Shown: positions 1-7,233, counted from the first letter of the stretch. The stretch: 11,946 nt of DNA from Thermoprotei archaeon (GCA_015661745.1 DQVL01000006.1:1-11946), one strand, 5' to 3'. The notes: generated from the sequence alone by a model not told the origin. Numbers and translations: made by a program.

Positions 1-59
1 AATGATGGGTAACCCGCTGGCTTAGGCCTTCGTGGGTTCAAATCCCACCCCCCCCACCA
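1..59 (+). tRNA. tRNA-Leu, 3' part only, cut by window start
   Basis: This is the 3' part of a class II leucine tRNA gene whose 5' half lies before the window. Bases 1-11 match the end of the intron in the complete tRNA-Leu at 269-373; base 12 is A38. The 3' anticodon strand CCCGC (13-17), a long variable arm, the T-arm (GTGGG, TTCAAAT, CCCAC), the acceptor strand CCCCCCC (49-55), discriminator A56 and an encoded CCA (57-59) follow. It equals the other copy from the intron to CCA except for C instead of T at acceptor position 70, so the unseen 5' end should carry G3. The anticodon is not visible, so the isoacceptor is unknown. The gene points toward the other copy. Confidence 0.85.
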
Positions 60-116
60 CCTAATTAGCTAATGAAGAACGGATCAAATACCAGTTAAAA
101 ACCTTTATATCTTACC
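1..116 (+). repeat. Left arm of tRNA-Leu inverted repeat
   Basis: Bases 1-116 are the near-exact reverse complement of 213-327. I count three substitutions and one single-base indel: the acceptor C/T, g/a and an extra a near 93-100, and t/c near 105. The arm contains the tRNA-Leu 3' half and about 57 bp of non-tRNA flank, so the similarity is not just tRNA conservation. It may extend left of the window. The two arms are separated by about 96 bp of AT-rich sequence in which I see nothing. Confidence 0.9.
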
Positions 117-212
117 TTCCTTACATAGTTTTCCATTATTCGCTCAAAACATAATTCACAATAATTTACGATCACTATTTTAACTCCGTTGTATAATAAA
201 ATAATTAATTTG

Positions 213-327
213 GGTAAGATATGAAGGTTTTAATTGGTATTTGATCCGTTCTTCATTAGCTAATTAGGTGGTGGAGGGGGTGGGATTTGAACCCACGAAG
301 GCCTAAGCCAGCGGGTTACCCATCATT
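213..327 (-). repeat. Right arm of tRNA-Leu inverted repeat
   Basis: This is the partner of 1-116 in opposite orientation. The match begins at the shared motif read CTTACC on the minus strand (213-218) and runs through the 3' flank, CCA end, T-arm, variable arm and 3' anticodon strand into the tRNA intron, where the window start truncates the comparison. A direct comparison of the 5' halves would show whether the whole gene is duplicated. Confidence 0.9.
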
Positions 328-373
328 TAGATCTTGAGCCCGCCCCCGTTGGCCAGGCTAGGGGAACCCCTCC
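269..373 (-). tRNA. tRNA-Leu(CAA) with 16-nt intron
   Basis: This is a complete class II leucine tRNA with encoded CCA (269-271) and discriminator A. The acceptor GGAGGGG (5', 373-367) pairs with CCCCTCC. The D-stem is CCCC/GGGG. The anticodon stem GCGGG/CCCGC encloses loop CTCAAG+A with anticodon CAA at 336-334. A 16-nt intron (332-317) lies at the canonical 37/38 site. Its bulge-helix-bulge motif is good: loop bases CTCA pair with TGGG in the intron, leaving the bulges AG^A and TA^A. The 14-nt variable arm is typical of Leu. A box A-like TTTTAAAT lies about 39 bp upstream. Confidence 0.93.
317..332 (-). other. Intron of tRNA-Leu(CAA), 16 nt, position 37/38
   Basis: The intron is ATCTAAATGATGGGTA on the minus strand, between G37 and A38. 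Its removal restores a 7-nt loop and a perfect 5-bp anticodon stem. The last 11 bases are also present, unchanged, at 1-11 in the other tRNA-Leu copy. Confidence 0.9.
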
Positions 374-408
374 TAAAATGTTATCCATATATTCCTTTTC
401 CACATAAC

Positions 409-416
409 ATTTAAAA
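409..416 (-). promoter_or_regulatory. Candidate box A promoter of tRNA-Leu
   Basis: TTTTAAAT on the minus strand resembles the archaeal TATA box. A start site about 25 bp downstream would fall roughly 14 bp before the mature 5' end. This is prediction from position and sequence only. Confidence 0.35.
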
Positions 417-450
417 TTTATTTGTGTGTTGTTCACTAAATTTTAGTTGG

Positions 451-1575
451 TTAATTTGTTATTCTCTTAAATTTTATTCCTACTTTATTCATTTGATTTG
501 TATATAGAGTAAATAGCTTTTTATCTAAACCATATTCTTCAGGATAGTTGATACCCTCCGTCCTAACTAAATAGCCTTCAAGAGCCATTATAGTAAATCT
601 AGAGAGATTGAAACCGGTTGTCTGCTGCATAGCTGTAAGACCGGTTGACTCGTCATAATATTTAACATTGACGTATTTTACCATCTTTTTTCCCTTCCAA
701 CCAATAACCATGGTCAAAACTTTGTCCACAGGATCTGTACCTAATTTAATGTTTATCAATGATGCTAGAAACTCAACGGGTTTTACATGTATATTTCCTA
801 GGGGAATAGGTTCTTTCGATAAGAGGCCTAGATCCCTTATCAACTTAATCTGCTCTATATGTCCCACCCACCTAAGACTATATTCAGCCATATAGGGAAC
901 ATCCTTAAAATTAAATAAAAGACTTCTTAATCCATCAGAGAGAAAGTATTCATATCGTCCTTCACCTGGAAACTCGATTATTCCCGTATCTTCAAGTGGA
1001 TCTAAATATATAATCTTACCATTAACAACTTTTCTACTTTTACGTATATATATGCCTAGGTAGCCGATAGGGCTCCAAGTAATATTTGTCTTTAGGGGTT
1101 TCCCCTCTGGGTTCTGTGGCATACCACCACAGTAGATCTCTAACCTATCTAAACCACCAAGCTCTCTATATATTGCTCCGGACAATACTTGAACCATCCC
1201 AGGAGCCACTCCAGCATATGCTATAAGAAATGACCTGCCTATATTAATGGCTTCCATTAATTTTCTGGGGTCCTCACCACTAAGGGATGTAGCATCTACA
1301 ATATTGAATCCTTTACTAATCCCTGTATAAACAGAACGAAAAGCGATAGGTCCTGGTAATGACGAAGATATTATATTTATCCTGTTCTTGAATTGAGAGA
1401 GCCATTCATAGTCAACACCCACTTTAACCGTATCAACATCTAAATTTCTCATTAGCTTAGCAAGAGATTCTCTACTTACATCAGCAACGATAACTTTATA
1501 ACCTTCATTAACTAGATCATATGCTGTTGCATAACCTATTCTCCCCGCACCCCATATAAGAACATCATACCTCAT
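451..1575 (-). CDS. Saccharopine/lysine dehydrogenase-like oxidoreductase
   Basis: This 374-residue protein has an N-terminal Rossmann fold with the dinucleotide motif G9-A-G11-R-I-G14 after a short beta strand. A second strand ends in D32, a hint toward NAD(H) rather than NADP(H). The region around 148-169 (YCGGMP, then WSP) matches the signature of the saccharopine dehydrogenase/reductase C-terminal domain, and AGVAPG (121-126) fits the family's substrate loop. Archaeal relatives are annotated as saccharopine dehydrogenase, lysine 6-dehydrogenase or simply family members; the substrate cannot be read from the sequence, so I give no gene symbol. It starts at ATG 33 bp after the pyrH stop on the same strand, so cotranscription is likely. 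Its length suits a single-domain bacterial/archaeal member rather than the fused AASS enzyme. Confidence 0.8.
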   Translation of the reverse strand: MRYDVLIWGAGRIGYATAYDLVNEGYKVIVADVSRESLAKLMRNLDVDTVKVGVDYEWLSQFKNRINIISSSLPGPIAFRSVYTGISKGFNIVDATSLSGEDPRKLMEAINIGRSFLIAYAGVAPGMVQVLSGAIYRELGGLDRLEIYCGGMPQNPEGKPLKTNITWSPIGYLGIYIRKSRKVVNGKIIYLDPLEDTGIIEFPGEGRYEYFLSDGLRSLLFNFKDVPYMAEYSLRWVGHIEQIKLIRDLGLLSKEPIPLGNIHVKPVEFLASLINIKLGTDPVDKVLTMVIGWKGKKMVKYVNVKYYDESTGLTAMQQTTGFNLSRFTIMALEGYLVRTEGINYPEEYGLDKKLFTLYTNQMNKVGIKFKRITN

Positions 1576-1608
1576 AATACCACTGGTAAAAAATTATTGT
1601 TAATGAAT

Positions 1609-2298
1609 CTATGTAAATAGAATTCTGGTGCCTGCACTTCCTCCGTTTAATATAGCCTCAAGATCAGAGATGTTTGTAGATATAACATAAGTGGGTATAC
1701 GATACTTTTTTATAATATTTAGAGAAGTCATATCAAATAATGGATAATTACCTGCAGCCTCAGCCTCTCTACTCAATATTTTTATTAGATCATCAATATG
1801 TATTTCTTTAAGTTTCTTAGAGTCTTTATATTGTGATGGATCCTTATTATACACTCCACCAGCACGGGTAACGTTTATAAGTGAAAATCCGGTTTCTCTT
1901 GAAATAAAAGAGGCTACAGCATTAGTTGAAAATCCTGGCGAAAGACCGCCTAGTACGACAATCTTATTAGTTGTATAGATAGCCTCTAACGCTGACTCAA
2001 TAGATTCGGGAATCTGTCCATATACATTTGGATATAGGAGGTTAATAAGTATTCTAGCATTAAGTCTAGTAAAGCCTATTCCGAGTAAGTCAAGACTATA
2101 TTCACTAACACTTGATTTAGACCTTAAAACATCTAACCAATATCTTAAGGTATTTCCTCCTCCACAGACAACAGCGAATCTATATCTATCAGCATAATTC
2201 CTTAGGATATTTGCAAAATTCACAAGGACCTGAGAAGAGCCTTTCTCAAAAAGACTTCCAGTAAGCTTTATTACATATCCCTCACTCAAGATGGTCAT
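1609..2298 (-). CDS. pyrH: UMP kinase, archaeal type
   Basis: This amino-acid-kinase-fold enzyme phosphorylates UMP to UDP with ATP in pyrimidine nucleotide synthesis. Visible motifs, counted from the upstream TTG: K12-x-x-G15-S16 near the N-terminus, GGG (47-49), D71 and G74 followed by TRLNA (78-82), a glycine-rich GGLSPGF segment (118-124), GGVYNKDP (148-155; ADP/nucleoside binding), LFD (188-190) and a C-terminal GGSAGT (220-225). About 229 residues is normal for archaeal PyrH, which differs from bacterial PyrH. The frame opens TTG-ATG at 2301/2298. I choose the ATG because a TATA-like box at 2321-2330 lies about 27 bp upstream of it, and no Shine-Dalgarno sequence is present, which suggests a leaderless message. 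It diverges from the aRF1 gene. Confidence 0.92.
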   Translation of the reverse strand: MTILSEGYVIKLTGSLFEKGSSQVLVNFANILRNYADRYRFAVVCGGGNTLRYWLDVLRSKSSVSEYSLDLLGIGFTRLNARILINLLYPNVYGQIPESIESALEAIYTTNKIVVLGGLSPGFSTNAVASFISRETGFSLINVTRAGGVYNKDPSQYKDSKKLKEIHIDDLIKILSREAEAAGNYPLFDMTSLNIIKKYRIPTYVISTNISDLEAILNGGSAGTRILFT

Positions 2299-2320
2299 CA
2301 ATTACAAGTTATTAGAAACC

Positions 2321-2330
2321 ATATCTAAAA
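2321..2330 (-). promoter_or_regulatory. Candidate TATA box for pyrH
   Basis: TTTTAGATAT on the minus strand is centred about 27 bp before the pyrH ATG (2298), the spacing expected for a leaderless archaeal transcript. It lies inside the 40-bp divergent gap shared with the aRF1 gene. Confidence 0.4.
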
Positions 2331-2338
2331 TTTTACAT

Positions 2339-3607
2339 ATGAATAGAGAGACTAGACATAAGAATGGAGACATCAAAAAATATAGAATCAAAAAAATACT
2401 TGAAGAAATAAAAAACAAGAGAGGTAGAGGAACAGAATTAATAAGTCTATATATACCACCTAAGAAGAGGATATCCGACGTAATTAACTACCTACGTCAG
2501 GAATACGCAACAGCAGAAAACATAAAGTCGGATACAACACGAAAACATGTTAAAGATGCAATTACGAAAGTAATAGAGAGACTCAAGCATTATCAAACAG
2601 CTCCAGAAAACGGTTTAGTTGTATTCTGTGGAGCGATCCCAGTATCTGGTCCAGGTACTGAAAAAATGGAGATTTATGTATTGGAACCGCCAGAACCGAT
2701 AAATATAAATCTCTATAGGTGTGACGACCATTTTCATACTCAATATATAGAAGATACATTAAAAGAGAAAGAATTGTATGGCCTCGTTTCTATTGATACA
2801 AATGAAGCAGCGATTGGAATCCTTGAGGGGAATAGACTAGAAATATTTGGTAAATACACTTCGGGAATACCAGGTAAACATAGAGCTGGAGGACAATCAG
2901 CAAGGAGATTCGAAAGATTAAGGGAAATGGCTGTACATCAATATTATGATAGAGTGGCAAGACATTTGAATCAAGAATTCCTAAGAGATGATATATTTTA
3001 TAGATTGAATGGCATAATTATAGGAGGCCCCGGATTCACAAAGAATGAATTTCTTGAGGAAGCAGATATAGATTATAGACTAAAGAAGAGGGTCATAGCT
3101 GTCATTGATACTAATTATGCTGGTGAAGATGGATTAAGGGAGCTTATAGAGAAGGCAAAAGATATAATGTCTGATATAAGATTTATTAGAGAAAAGAAAT
3201 TTATCGATGAATTTCTCAGCAGACTAAGTAGAAGACATAATATGGTAATCTATGGCTTAAAAGAAGTTATAAACAATATCTACTCTGGAGCATATGAAGC
3301 ACTTCTTATTTTAGAGGATATTGGGATGAATTATTTATTGTTTAGATGCCCAAAATGTGGAGAATCAAAAGAATTTATACTAGATCAAAAAGATGCACTT
3401 AAATTGGAATATAGACCTCCCAAGTGTGGAAATTGTAATGTAGAAATGTCGCTAATTATTAAAAAAGACATCATTGAACACATTGCTACATTAAGTGATG
3501 AATATAATTTCGATGTAATTTTAATATCAAGTAATACTGAGCATGGGAAGATATTTAAACAATTCGGTGGTATCGCTGCTCTATTAAGGTATCCAATTTC
3601 ATATTAA
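2339..3607 (+). CDS. prf1: Peptide chain release factor aRF1
   Basis: Archaeal class I release factor: it recognises all three stop codons in the ribosomal A site and triggers peptide release. Numbering from the ATG at 2339 (422 aa), the N domain has KRGRGTELISLYIPP (about 31-51), the stop-recognition motif NIKS (61-64) and YxCxxxF (YRCDDHF, 126-132). The middle domain has the catalytic GGQ (184-186). The C domain carries a mini zinc ribbon (CPKC and CGNC, cysteines at about 337, 340, 363 and 366) and ends in the family's FGGIAALLRY. An ATG at 2291 would add 16 residues, but these resemble nothing in the family and overlap the pyrH start, so I prefer 2339. No Shine-Dalgarno sequence precedes it, suggesting a leaderless message. 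Its TAA overlaps the valS stop. Confidence 0.93.
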   Translation: MNRETRHKNGDIKKYRIKKILEEIKNKRGRGTELISLYIPPKKRISDVINYLRQEYATAENIKSDTTRKHVKDAITKVIERLKHYQTAPENGLVVFCGAIPVSGPGTEKMEIYVLEPPEPININLYRCDDHFHTQYIEDTLKEKELYGLVSIDTNEAAIGILEGNRLEIFGKYTSGIPGKHRAGGQSARRFERLREMAVHQYYDRVARHLNQEFLRDDIFYRLNGIIIGGPGFTKNEFLEEADIDYRLKKRVIAVIDTNYAGEDGLRELIEKAKDIMSDIRFIREKKFIDEFLSRLSRRHNMVIYGLKEVINNIYSGAYEALLILEDIGMNYLLFRCPKCGESKEFILDQKDALKLEYRPPKCGNCNVEMSLIIKKDIIEHIATLSDEYNFDVILISSNTEHGKIFKQFGGIAALLRYPISY

Positions 3608-6006
3608 ATTTGTATAACTGAATCCTCCACATTCAAAATTTGATCTGAAAAATCAAGTTGAATTATTCTATGCATAGCTTTAAGATCTGAATATGCTGGT
3701 TTAAGAATGGATGGTGCAACAACCTTGGATATATAATCCTTCTTCTTAAGCCCATTTTTCTCTTTGTATTTCCATATTAATGAATTAAATAACATGATTT
3801 CATCAAAGATTTCATTATCAATATCTAATTCAAAAGCTTCTGGAAATGTTTGATTTAGGATATTTCCTCCATATAACTCCCTCCAGATATAATCAGTGAC
3901 AAATGGTGTTATAGGATGGATAATCTTGAGTATAGCCTTCAATGCTAAATGAATGGTCGCCATAGCAGATGCCACCTCATTCTCTCCAAAGGTAGAGTCA
4001 GCATTATAGAGTCGTGGTTTTACCATTTCTAGATAATGAGAGGCAAATATTTCCCATACGAAACGTCTCAACTCCCTTATTGTTTCAAACGAATCTAAAC
4101 TAGAAAATTCTTTATCTGCCAATTTAATTAAATTATTAAGTCGCAAGAGAAGATATTTATCAACTAATGTAAGATCTTTAAGTGATACAGATTTGCTCAT
4201 ATCTGGAAAATTAGATATGAATCTAGCTATATTCCATAGTTTAGTTATGAAATTCCTTGCTGAGATTATTTTATCCTCTTTATATAAATAATTATATCCA
4301 ATTTTAGTCTCTCCCGCAGCCCACAATCTAAAAGCATCAGCTCCATATTTGTCAATAACAGGTATAGGTTCAACAATATTTCCTAAACTCTTGCTCATGG
4401 GCCTCCCCTTTTCATCTAGACCCATACCTGATAATCTCACATATTTAAAAGCTGGCTTATTCGTTAGTTGATAAACTCTTAACAAGGTATAATAAAGCCA
4501 TGTTCTGACTATATCGATGCCTTGGGGTCTTAACGTCACAGGAAAAACTTTCTCAAAAAACTTGTTATCTCTTTTATATTTGGATATATAGAGACAGCTT
4601 ATACTAGAGTCCATCCAAGTATCAAAGGTTCTTGAATCACCCACAAACTCCGTATATCCACACTTTTCACATTTAGAAAATGGCGCCTTTTCTTTCCAAG
4701 GTCTATAGTATCTACCAGGTTCAGGTATATGTGGATGCCCGCATTTTTTACAATACCATATTGGAACTTCAGTCCCATAAAATCGATCCCTTGATATAGC
4801 CCAATCTATAGATACTGAATTTATCCAGTTAATTAGCAGTTGTTTATGAAAATCAGGAATGAAAGTAATTTCATCGATAAGTTTTAAAAGAACTTTTTTA
4901 TATTCAAGCTGTTTAAGATAGAGAGCTTTTACAAAAATAAACTCTACGGGGTTCTTTGACCTCCAGCAGGTAGGTATATTCTGATCTATCCATTCCATCT
5001 TCAATATATATCCCTCTTTTTCTAAATCTTTGACTATCTCTTTCCTTGCCTCCTCTGATTTTAAACCCACATATTTACCGCTAAGCTCATTCATCGTTCC
5101 ATTAGGTGATATTAAGATCCTAGGTGTGAGATTAAGTTCTCTAAATAATCTAACATCCTCAAGATCACCAAAGGACGACAACATCATCATACCCGATCCA
5201 TACTCTGGATTCACAACTTTGTGGGGAATTATCTTGACTGAGTAATTATAGATAGGTATTATAACCTCCTTATTTTCTAAATCCTTATATCTATCATCGT
5301 CTGGATGATACAATACGGCTGCTGTAGCACCTATAAGCTCTGGTCTTGTTGTAGCAATCACAACATGTCTTGAAGGATCCTCTTTAAGTGGAAACTTGAT
5401 ATAATATAACTTCCCTTTTCTCTTAACATATTCAACCTCAGCTTCTGCAATAGGAGTATAACATTCGGGACACCAGATAGTAGGTCTAGAATCTTCATAT
5501 ATTAAACCTCGTTTCCACAATTCAATGAATGTAGCTTGAGTCAATGCCCTATATTCAGGACTGTCTGTTTTGTAAGGATTCAAAAAGTTCGCTGTCATTC
5601 CCATTCTACGTACAACGTCTAAGATGTACCTTTCATATTCATCGAGTTTCTTACTACATAAATCTAAGAAGGTTTCTCTATCCATTTCTCTAGCTTTTAT
5701 ATTGTATTCTTTCTCAACCCTTAATTCAATAGGAAGTCCGTTCCTATCTATTCCCATTGGAAAATAGATATTATAACCTTTCATTCTGAAATATCTAGCA
5801 AAAAAGTCAAATTGTACATAATGAGCTGCAGCCGCTATATGCCAAATCCCACTTGCATATGGAGGAGGGGTATCTATTGAGAATATTGGTTTGTTTTCAT
5901 CCCATTTGGGTATATATATATTTTCATCCATCCATTGCTTTAGAAGGAACTCTTCTTTCTTTATATCCCATCTTTTCTCTTTAAGCTTTGGCTGGAACCG
6001 CTTCAT
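3604..6006 (-). CDS. valS: Valyl-tRNA synthetase, archaeal type
   Basis: Class Ia synthetase charging tRNA-Val. The 800-residue protein shows the first active-site signature in PPPYASGIWHI (47-57), with HIAA where HIGH is usual. A CPEC zinc element follows (179-182). The CP1 editing domain, which clears mischarged Thr, spans about 215-345 (TTRPELIGATAAVL; GSGMMMLSSFGDLEDV). Then come paired zinc cysteines CKKC (419-422) and CEKC (446-449), DTWMDSS (462-468), RPQGIDIVRTW (493-503), and the second signature as PMSKS (536-540). The C-terminal 230 residues are the anticodon-binding helical bundle. The FGD editing segment and DTWMDSS favour ValRS over IleRS or LeuRS. GGGTG lies 8 nt before the ATG, a credible ribosome binding site, so this message has a leader. 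Confidence 0.93.
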   Translation of the reverse strand: MKRFQPKLKEKRWDIKKEEFLLKQWMDENIYIPKWDENKPIFSIDTPPPYASGIWHIAAAAHYVQFDFFARYFRMKGYNIYFPMGIDRNGLPIELRVEKEYNIKAREMDRETFLDLCSKKLDEYERYILDVVRRMGMTANFLNPYKTDSPEYRALTQATFIELWKRGLIYEDSRPTIWCPECYTPIAEAEVEYVKRKGKLYYIKFPLKEDPSRHVVIATTRPELIGATAAVLYHPDDDRYKDLENKEVIIPIYNYSVKIIPHKVVNPEYGSGMMMLSSFGDLEDVRLFRELNLTPRILISPNGTMNELSGKYVGLKSEEARKEIVKDLEKEGYILKMEWIDQNIPTCWRSKNPVEFIFVKALYLKQLEYKKVLLKLIDEITFIPDFHKQLLINWINSVSIDWAISRDRFYGTEVPIWYCKKCGHPHIPEPGRYYRPWKEKAPFSKCEKCGYTEFVGDSRTFDTWMDSSISCLYISKYKRDNKFFEKVFPVTLRPQGIDIVRTWLYYTLLRVYQLTNKPAFKYVRLSGMGLDEKGRPMSKSLGNIVEPIPVIDKYGADAFRLWAAGETKIGYNYLYKEDKIISARNFITKLWNIARFISNFPDMSKSVSLKDLTLVDKYLLLRLNNLIKLADKEFSSLDSFETIRELRRFVWEIFASHYLEMVKPRLYNADSTFGENEVASAMATIHLALKAILKIIHPITPFVTDYIWRELYGGNILNQTFPEAFELDIDNEIFDEIMLFNSLIWKYKEKNGLKKKDYISKVVAPSILKPAYSDLKAMHRIIQLDFSDQILNVEDSVIQI

Positions 6007-6044
6007 ACATATCGCACCCAGATCCCATTCATCTTAATTCTTTA

Positions 6045-6056
6045 CTTAGATCTAAG
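6045..6056. promoter_or_regulatory. 12-bp palindrome in valS leader/promoter
   Basis: CTTAGATCTAAG is a perfect palindrome 38 bp upstream of the valS ATG, between a TATA-like stretch and the ribosome binding site, where an operator could sit. In DNA this AT-rich a few such palindromes are expected by chance, so support is weak. Confidence 0.25.
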
Positions 6057-6421
6057 ATAAAATTAATATATGGAGATAAAAGCAAAGAAAGTCATTATGT
6101 ACATAAGATACTTCTAATAAATGTTTTTTACTAAATAAAAACTTATTAATCATATTTTTTTAAAAGTATCTTTATAAATCCGATTTATGTGTTTTATTTA
6201 GTTCTAATTAATTTATTTACTAACAAATTTAATAATAGTGCTAAATTATCTATATATTATATATAAATGCTAGCAATCTATTATATCACCTAAAAAAGAT
6301 TTATTTCCATCCAAATTATAGTTAATAGAAGTCTTGATCATGAAGAATTTGCATAATTAAGTTTTATAAAAATCAATTGGATCACGCCAAGATATATTAT
6401 CAATAAGACGGTCATGAGAAA

Positions 6422-6472
6422 AGGATGATAAGGGGAGTCTTGTAAGAAATGCATGACTCCCAAATATATCCT
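6422..6472. other. Imperfect hairpin, possible small structured RNA
   Basis: The stem is AGGAT/ATCCT (6422-6426 with 6468-6472), then ATA/TAT after a one-base bulge, an internal loop, then a 7-bp stem GGGAGTC/GACTCCC (6433-6439 with 6455-6461) and a 15-nt loop. This is GC-richer than anything else in the gap. Neither strand shows the boxes of a C/D or H/ACA guide, and no U-tract follows that would mark a terminator. Function unknown; strand undetermined. Confidence 0.4.
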
Positions 6473-6679
6473 CATTAAAATTATTCCTAAATTAAAACAC
6501 AAGTATTATACTTCCTCAATAAAGATTTGTGTAACATTAAAGACTGAGTAAATAGGTAACCAATGAGAACCCTTGATGTAAATCCATATTTATCCTATAT
6601 TATTTAGTATTGCTTTTAAAAATCGATAGATAGACAAATTTTCTATAGATAAAGGTGAGTATTAAAATAATAAGGGTAT

Positions 6680-6828
6680 TGGTCCGCCCGCCCCGATTTG
6701 AACGGGGGACCTGCCGGTTACAACCCGGAGATCCTGAGCCGGTATCTGCTGTATGAGCACCGGCTAACTGGTGCGCCCTATCAGGCGCAGCACTACAGCC
6801 GGCCGCTCTACCACTGAGCTACGGGCGG
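6680..6828 (-). tRNA. tRNA-Tyr(GUA) with 74 nt of intron sequence
   Basis: Acceptor CCGCCCG/CGGGCGG begins with C1-G72, the archaeal tRNA-Tyr identity pair, with discriminator A and encoded CCA (6682-6680). The D-arm is GCTC/GAGC, the anticodon stem GCCGG/CCGGC, the anticodon GTA (6796-6794) and the T-arm CCCCG/CGGGG. 74 nt (6792-6719) are inserted between G37 and A38; removing them gives a standard 75-nt tRNA. The insert contains two GC-rich hairpins and a second copy of ACCGGC, which allows it to be read as one intron or as two (see its entry). The box A-like CTTTAAAAATG at 6853-6863 lies about 30 bp upstream. Confidence 0.93.
6719..6792 (-). other. Intron sequence of tRNA-Tyr, 74 nt, one or two introns
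   Basis: Read as one 37/38 intron, the splice motif is weak: loop CTGT against GTTG, with one U-U mismatch and two wobble pairs. Read as two, a 49-nt intron (6792-6744) has a perfect central helix (CTGT with GCAG, 6749-6746) and a perfect outer stem using the internal CCGGC (6742-6738). A further 25 nt would then be removed around positions 38-45, with boundaries blurred by the repeated ACCGGC and no good splice motif of its own. Internal hairpins are GCGCC/GGCGC and AGCCGGT/ACCGGCT. The sequence does not settle which reading is right. Confidence 0.7.
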
Positions 6829-6852
6829 CTCACAATATTTTTTATTCAAGGA

Positions 6853-6863
6853 CATTTTTAAAG
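6853..6863 (-). promoter_or_regulatory. Box A promoter of tRNA-Tyr
   Basis: CTTTAAAAATG on the minus strand is close to the archaeal TTTAWATA-type TATA box and is centred about 30 bp before the mature tRNA 5' end, placing the start site a few bases upstream of the tRNA. Confidence 0.5.
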
Positions 6864-7115
6864 TTTCTTGAATTATTGAAACCACACTCTTGAAAATTAA
6901 TACATATAATTTGTTCGAATTTAATTGGATCTATTTTTGAAATCATTGATTTAGTTATAAGATTAAATAAAACAGATATAGTAATACATCATCTTAGTCA
7001 ACTTAAGAAGAGTTATATAAAAACTTCATACTCTTGTTTCATAAAGAAATCATGTTAAACTTTAATAATCAAAAATGTTAACACATTCTTTTTCAGTAAT
7101 TAAATTATAATATAG

Positions 7116-7204
7116 CGCCCCGGCCGGGATTTGAACCCGGGTCCACCGGCTCGCAGCCAAATAGTCGACAGGCCGGTATGCTAGCCGGGCTACACCACCG
7201 GGGC
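7116..7204 (-). tRNA. tRNA-Asp(GUC) with 14-nt intron
   Basis: Acceptor GCCCCGG/CCGGGGC with discriminator G (typical of Asp); CCA is not encoded, so it must be added after transcription. The anticodon stem CCGGC/GCCGG encloses CTGTCG+A with anticodon GTC at 7169-7167; the T-arm is CCGGG/CCCGG. A 14-nt intron (7165-7152) sits between G37 and A38. Its central helix (CTGT with GCTG) has one U-U mismatch, and the bulges are CG^A on both sides. Removal yields a normal 75-nt tRNA. A good box A, CTTTAAATATC, lies at 7234-7244. Confidence 0.93.
7152..7165 (-). other. Intron of tRNA-Asp, 14 nt, position 37/38
   Basis: ACTATTTGGCTGCG on the minus strand. Its boundaries follow from the 7-nt loop and the perfect anticodon stem restored by its removal. 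Confidence 0.85.
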
Positions 7205-7233
7205 ATGTACAACTTTTATAATTCTTTAATTAA

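Larger units (their letters stand above)
6007..6679. other. 670-bp AT-rich intergenic region
   Basis: This gap lies between the valS start and the tRNA-Tyr 3' end. Near valS it holds the GGGTG ribosome binding site (6015-6019, minus), a perfect 12-bp palindrome CTTAGATCTAAG (6045-6056) and an AT-rich TATA-like stretch around 6058-6070. The middle holds an imperfect hairpin (6422-6472). I find no convincing ORF, no further tRNA and no clear C/D or H/ACA guide RNA. It is unusually long for a compact archaeal genome, so an unrecognised small RNA is possible. Confidence 0.6.

Noticed and set aside
1..327. Inverted repeat as a simple amplification or assembly fold-back
   Set aside because: Not fully excluded, since the window starts inside the repeat. 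But three substitutions and one indel between the arms, one at an acceptor-stem position, are more than a fold-back artefact should show.
668..895. 75-codon open frame on the + strand inside the dehydrogenase gene
   Set aside because: It is antisense to a well-supported coding region and shows no family resemblance; the same holds for open frames at 5030-5245, 9259-9465 and 10166-10390.
2291..2338. N-terminal extension of aRF1 from the ATG at 2291
   Set aside because: The 16 extra residues resemble nothing in the family and would overlap the start of pyrH; the ATG at 2339 gives a normal N-terminus.
6497..6532. ACACAA/TTGTGT hairpin followed by ACA, considered as an H/ACA guide RNA
   Set aside because: Six A/T-rich base pairs around a 24-nt loop, with no kink-turn and no pseudouridylation pocket; likely chance.
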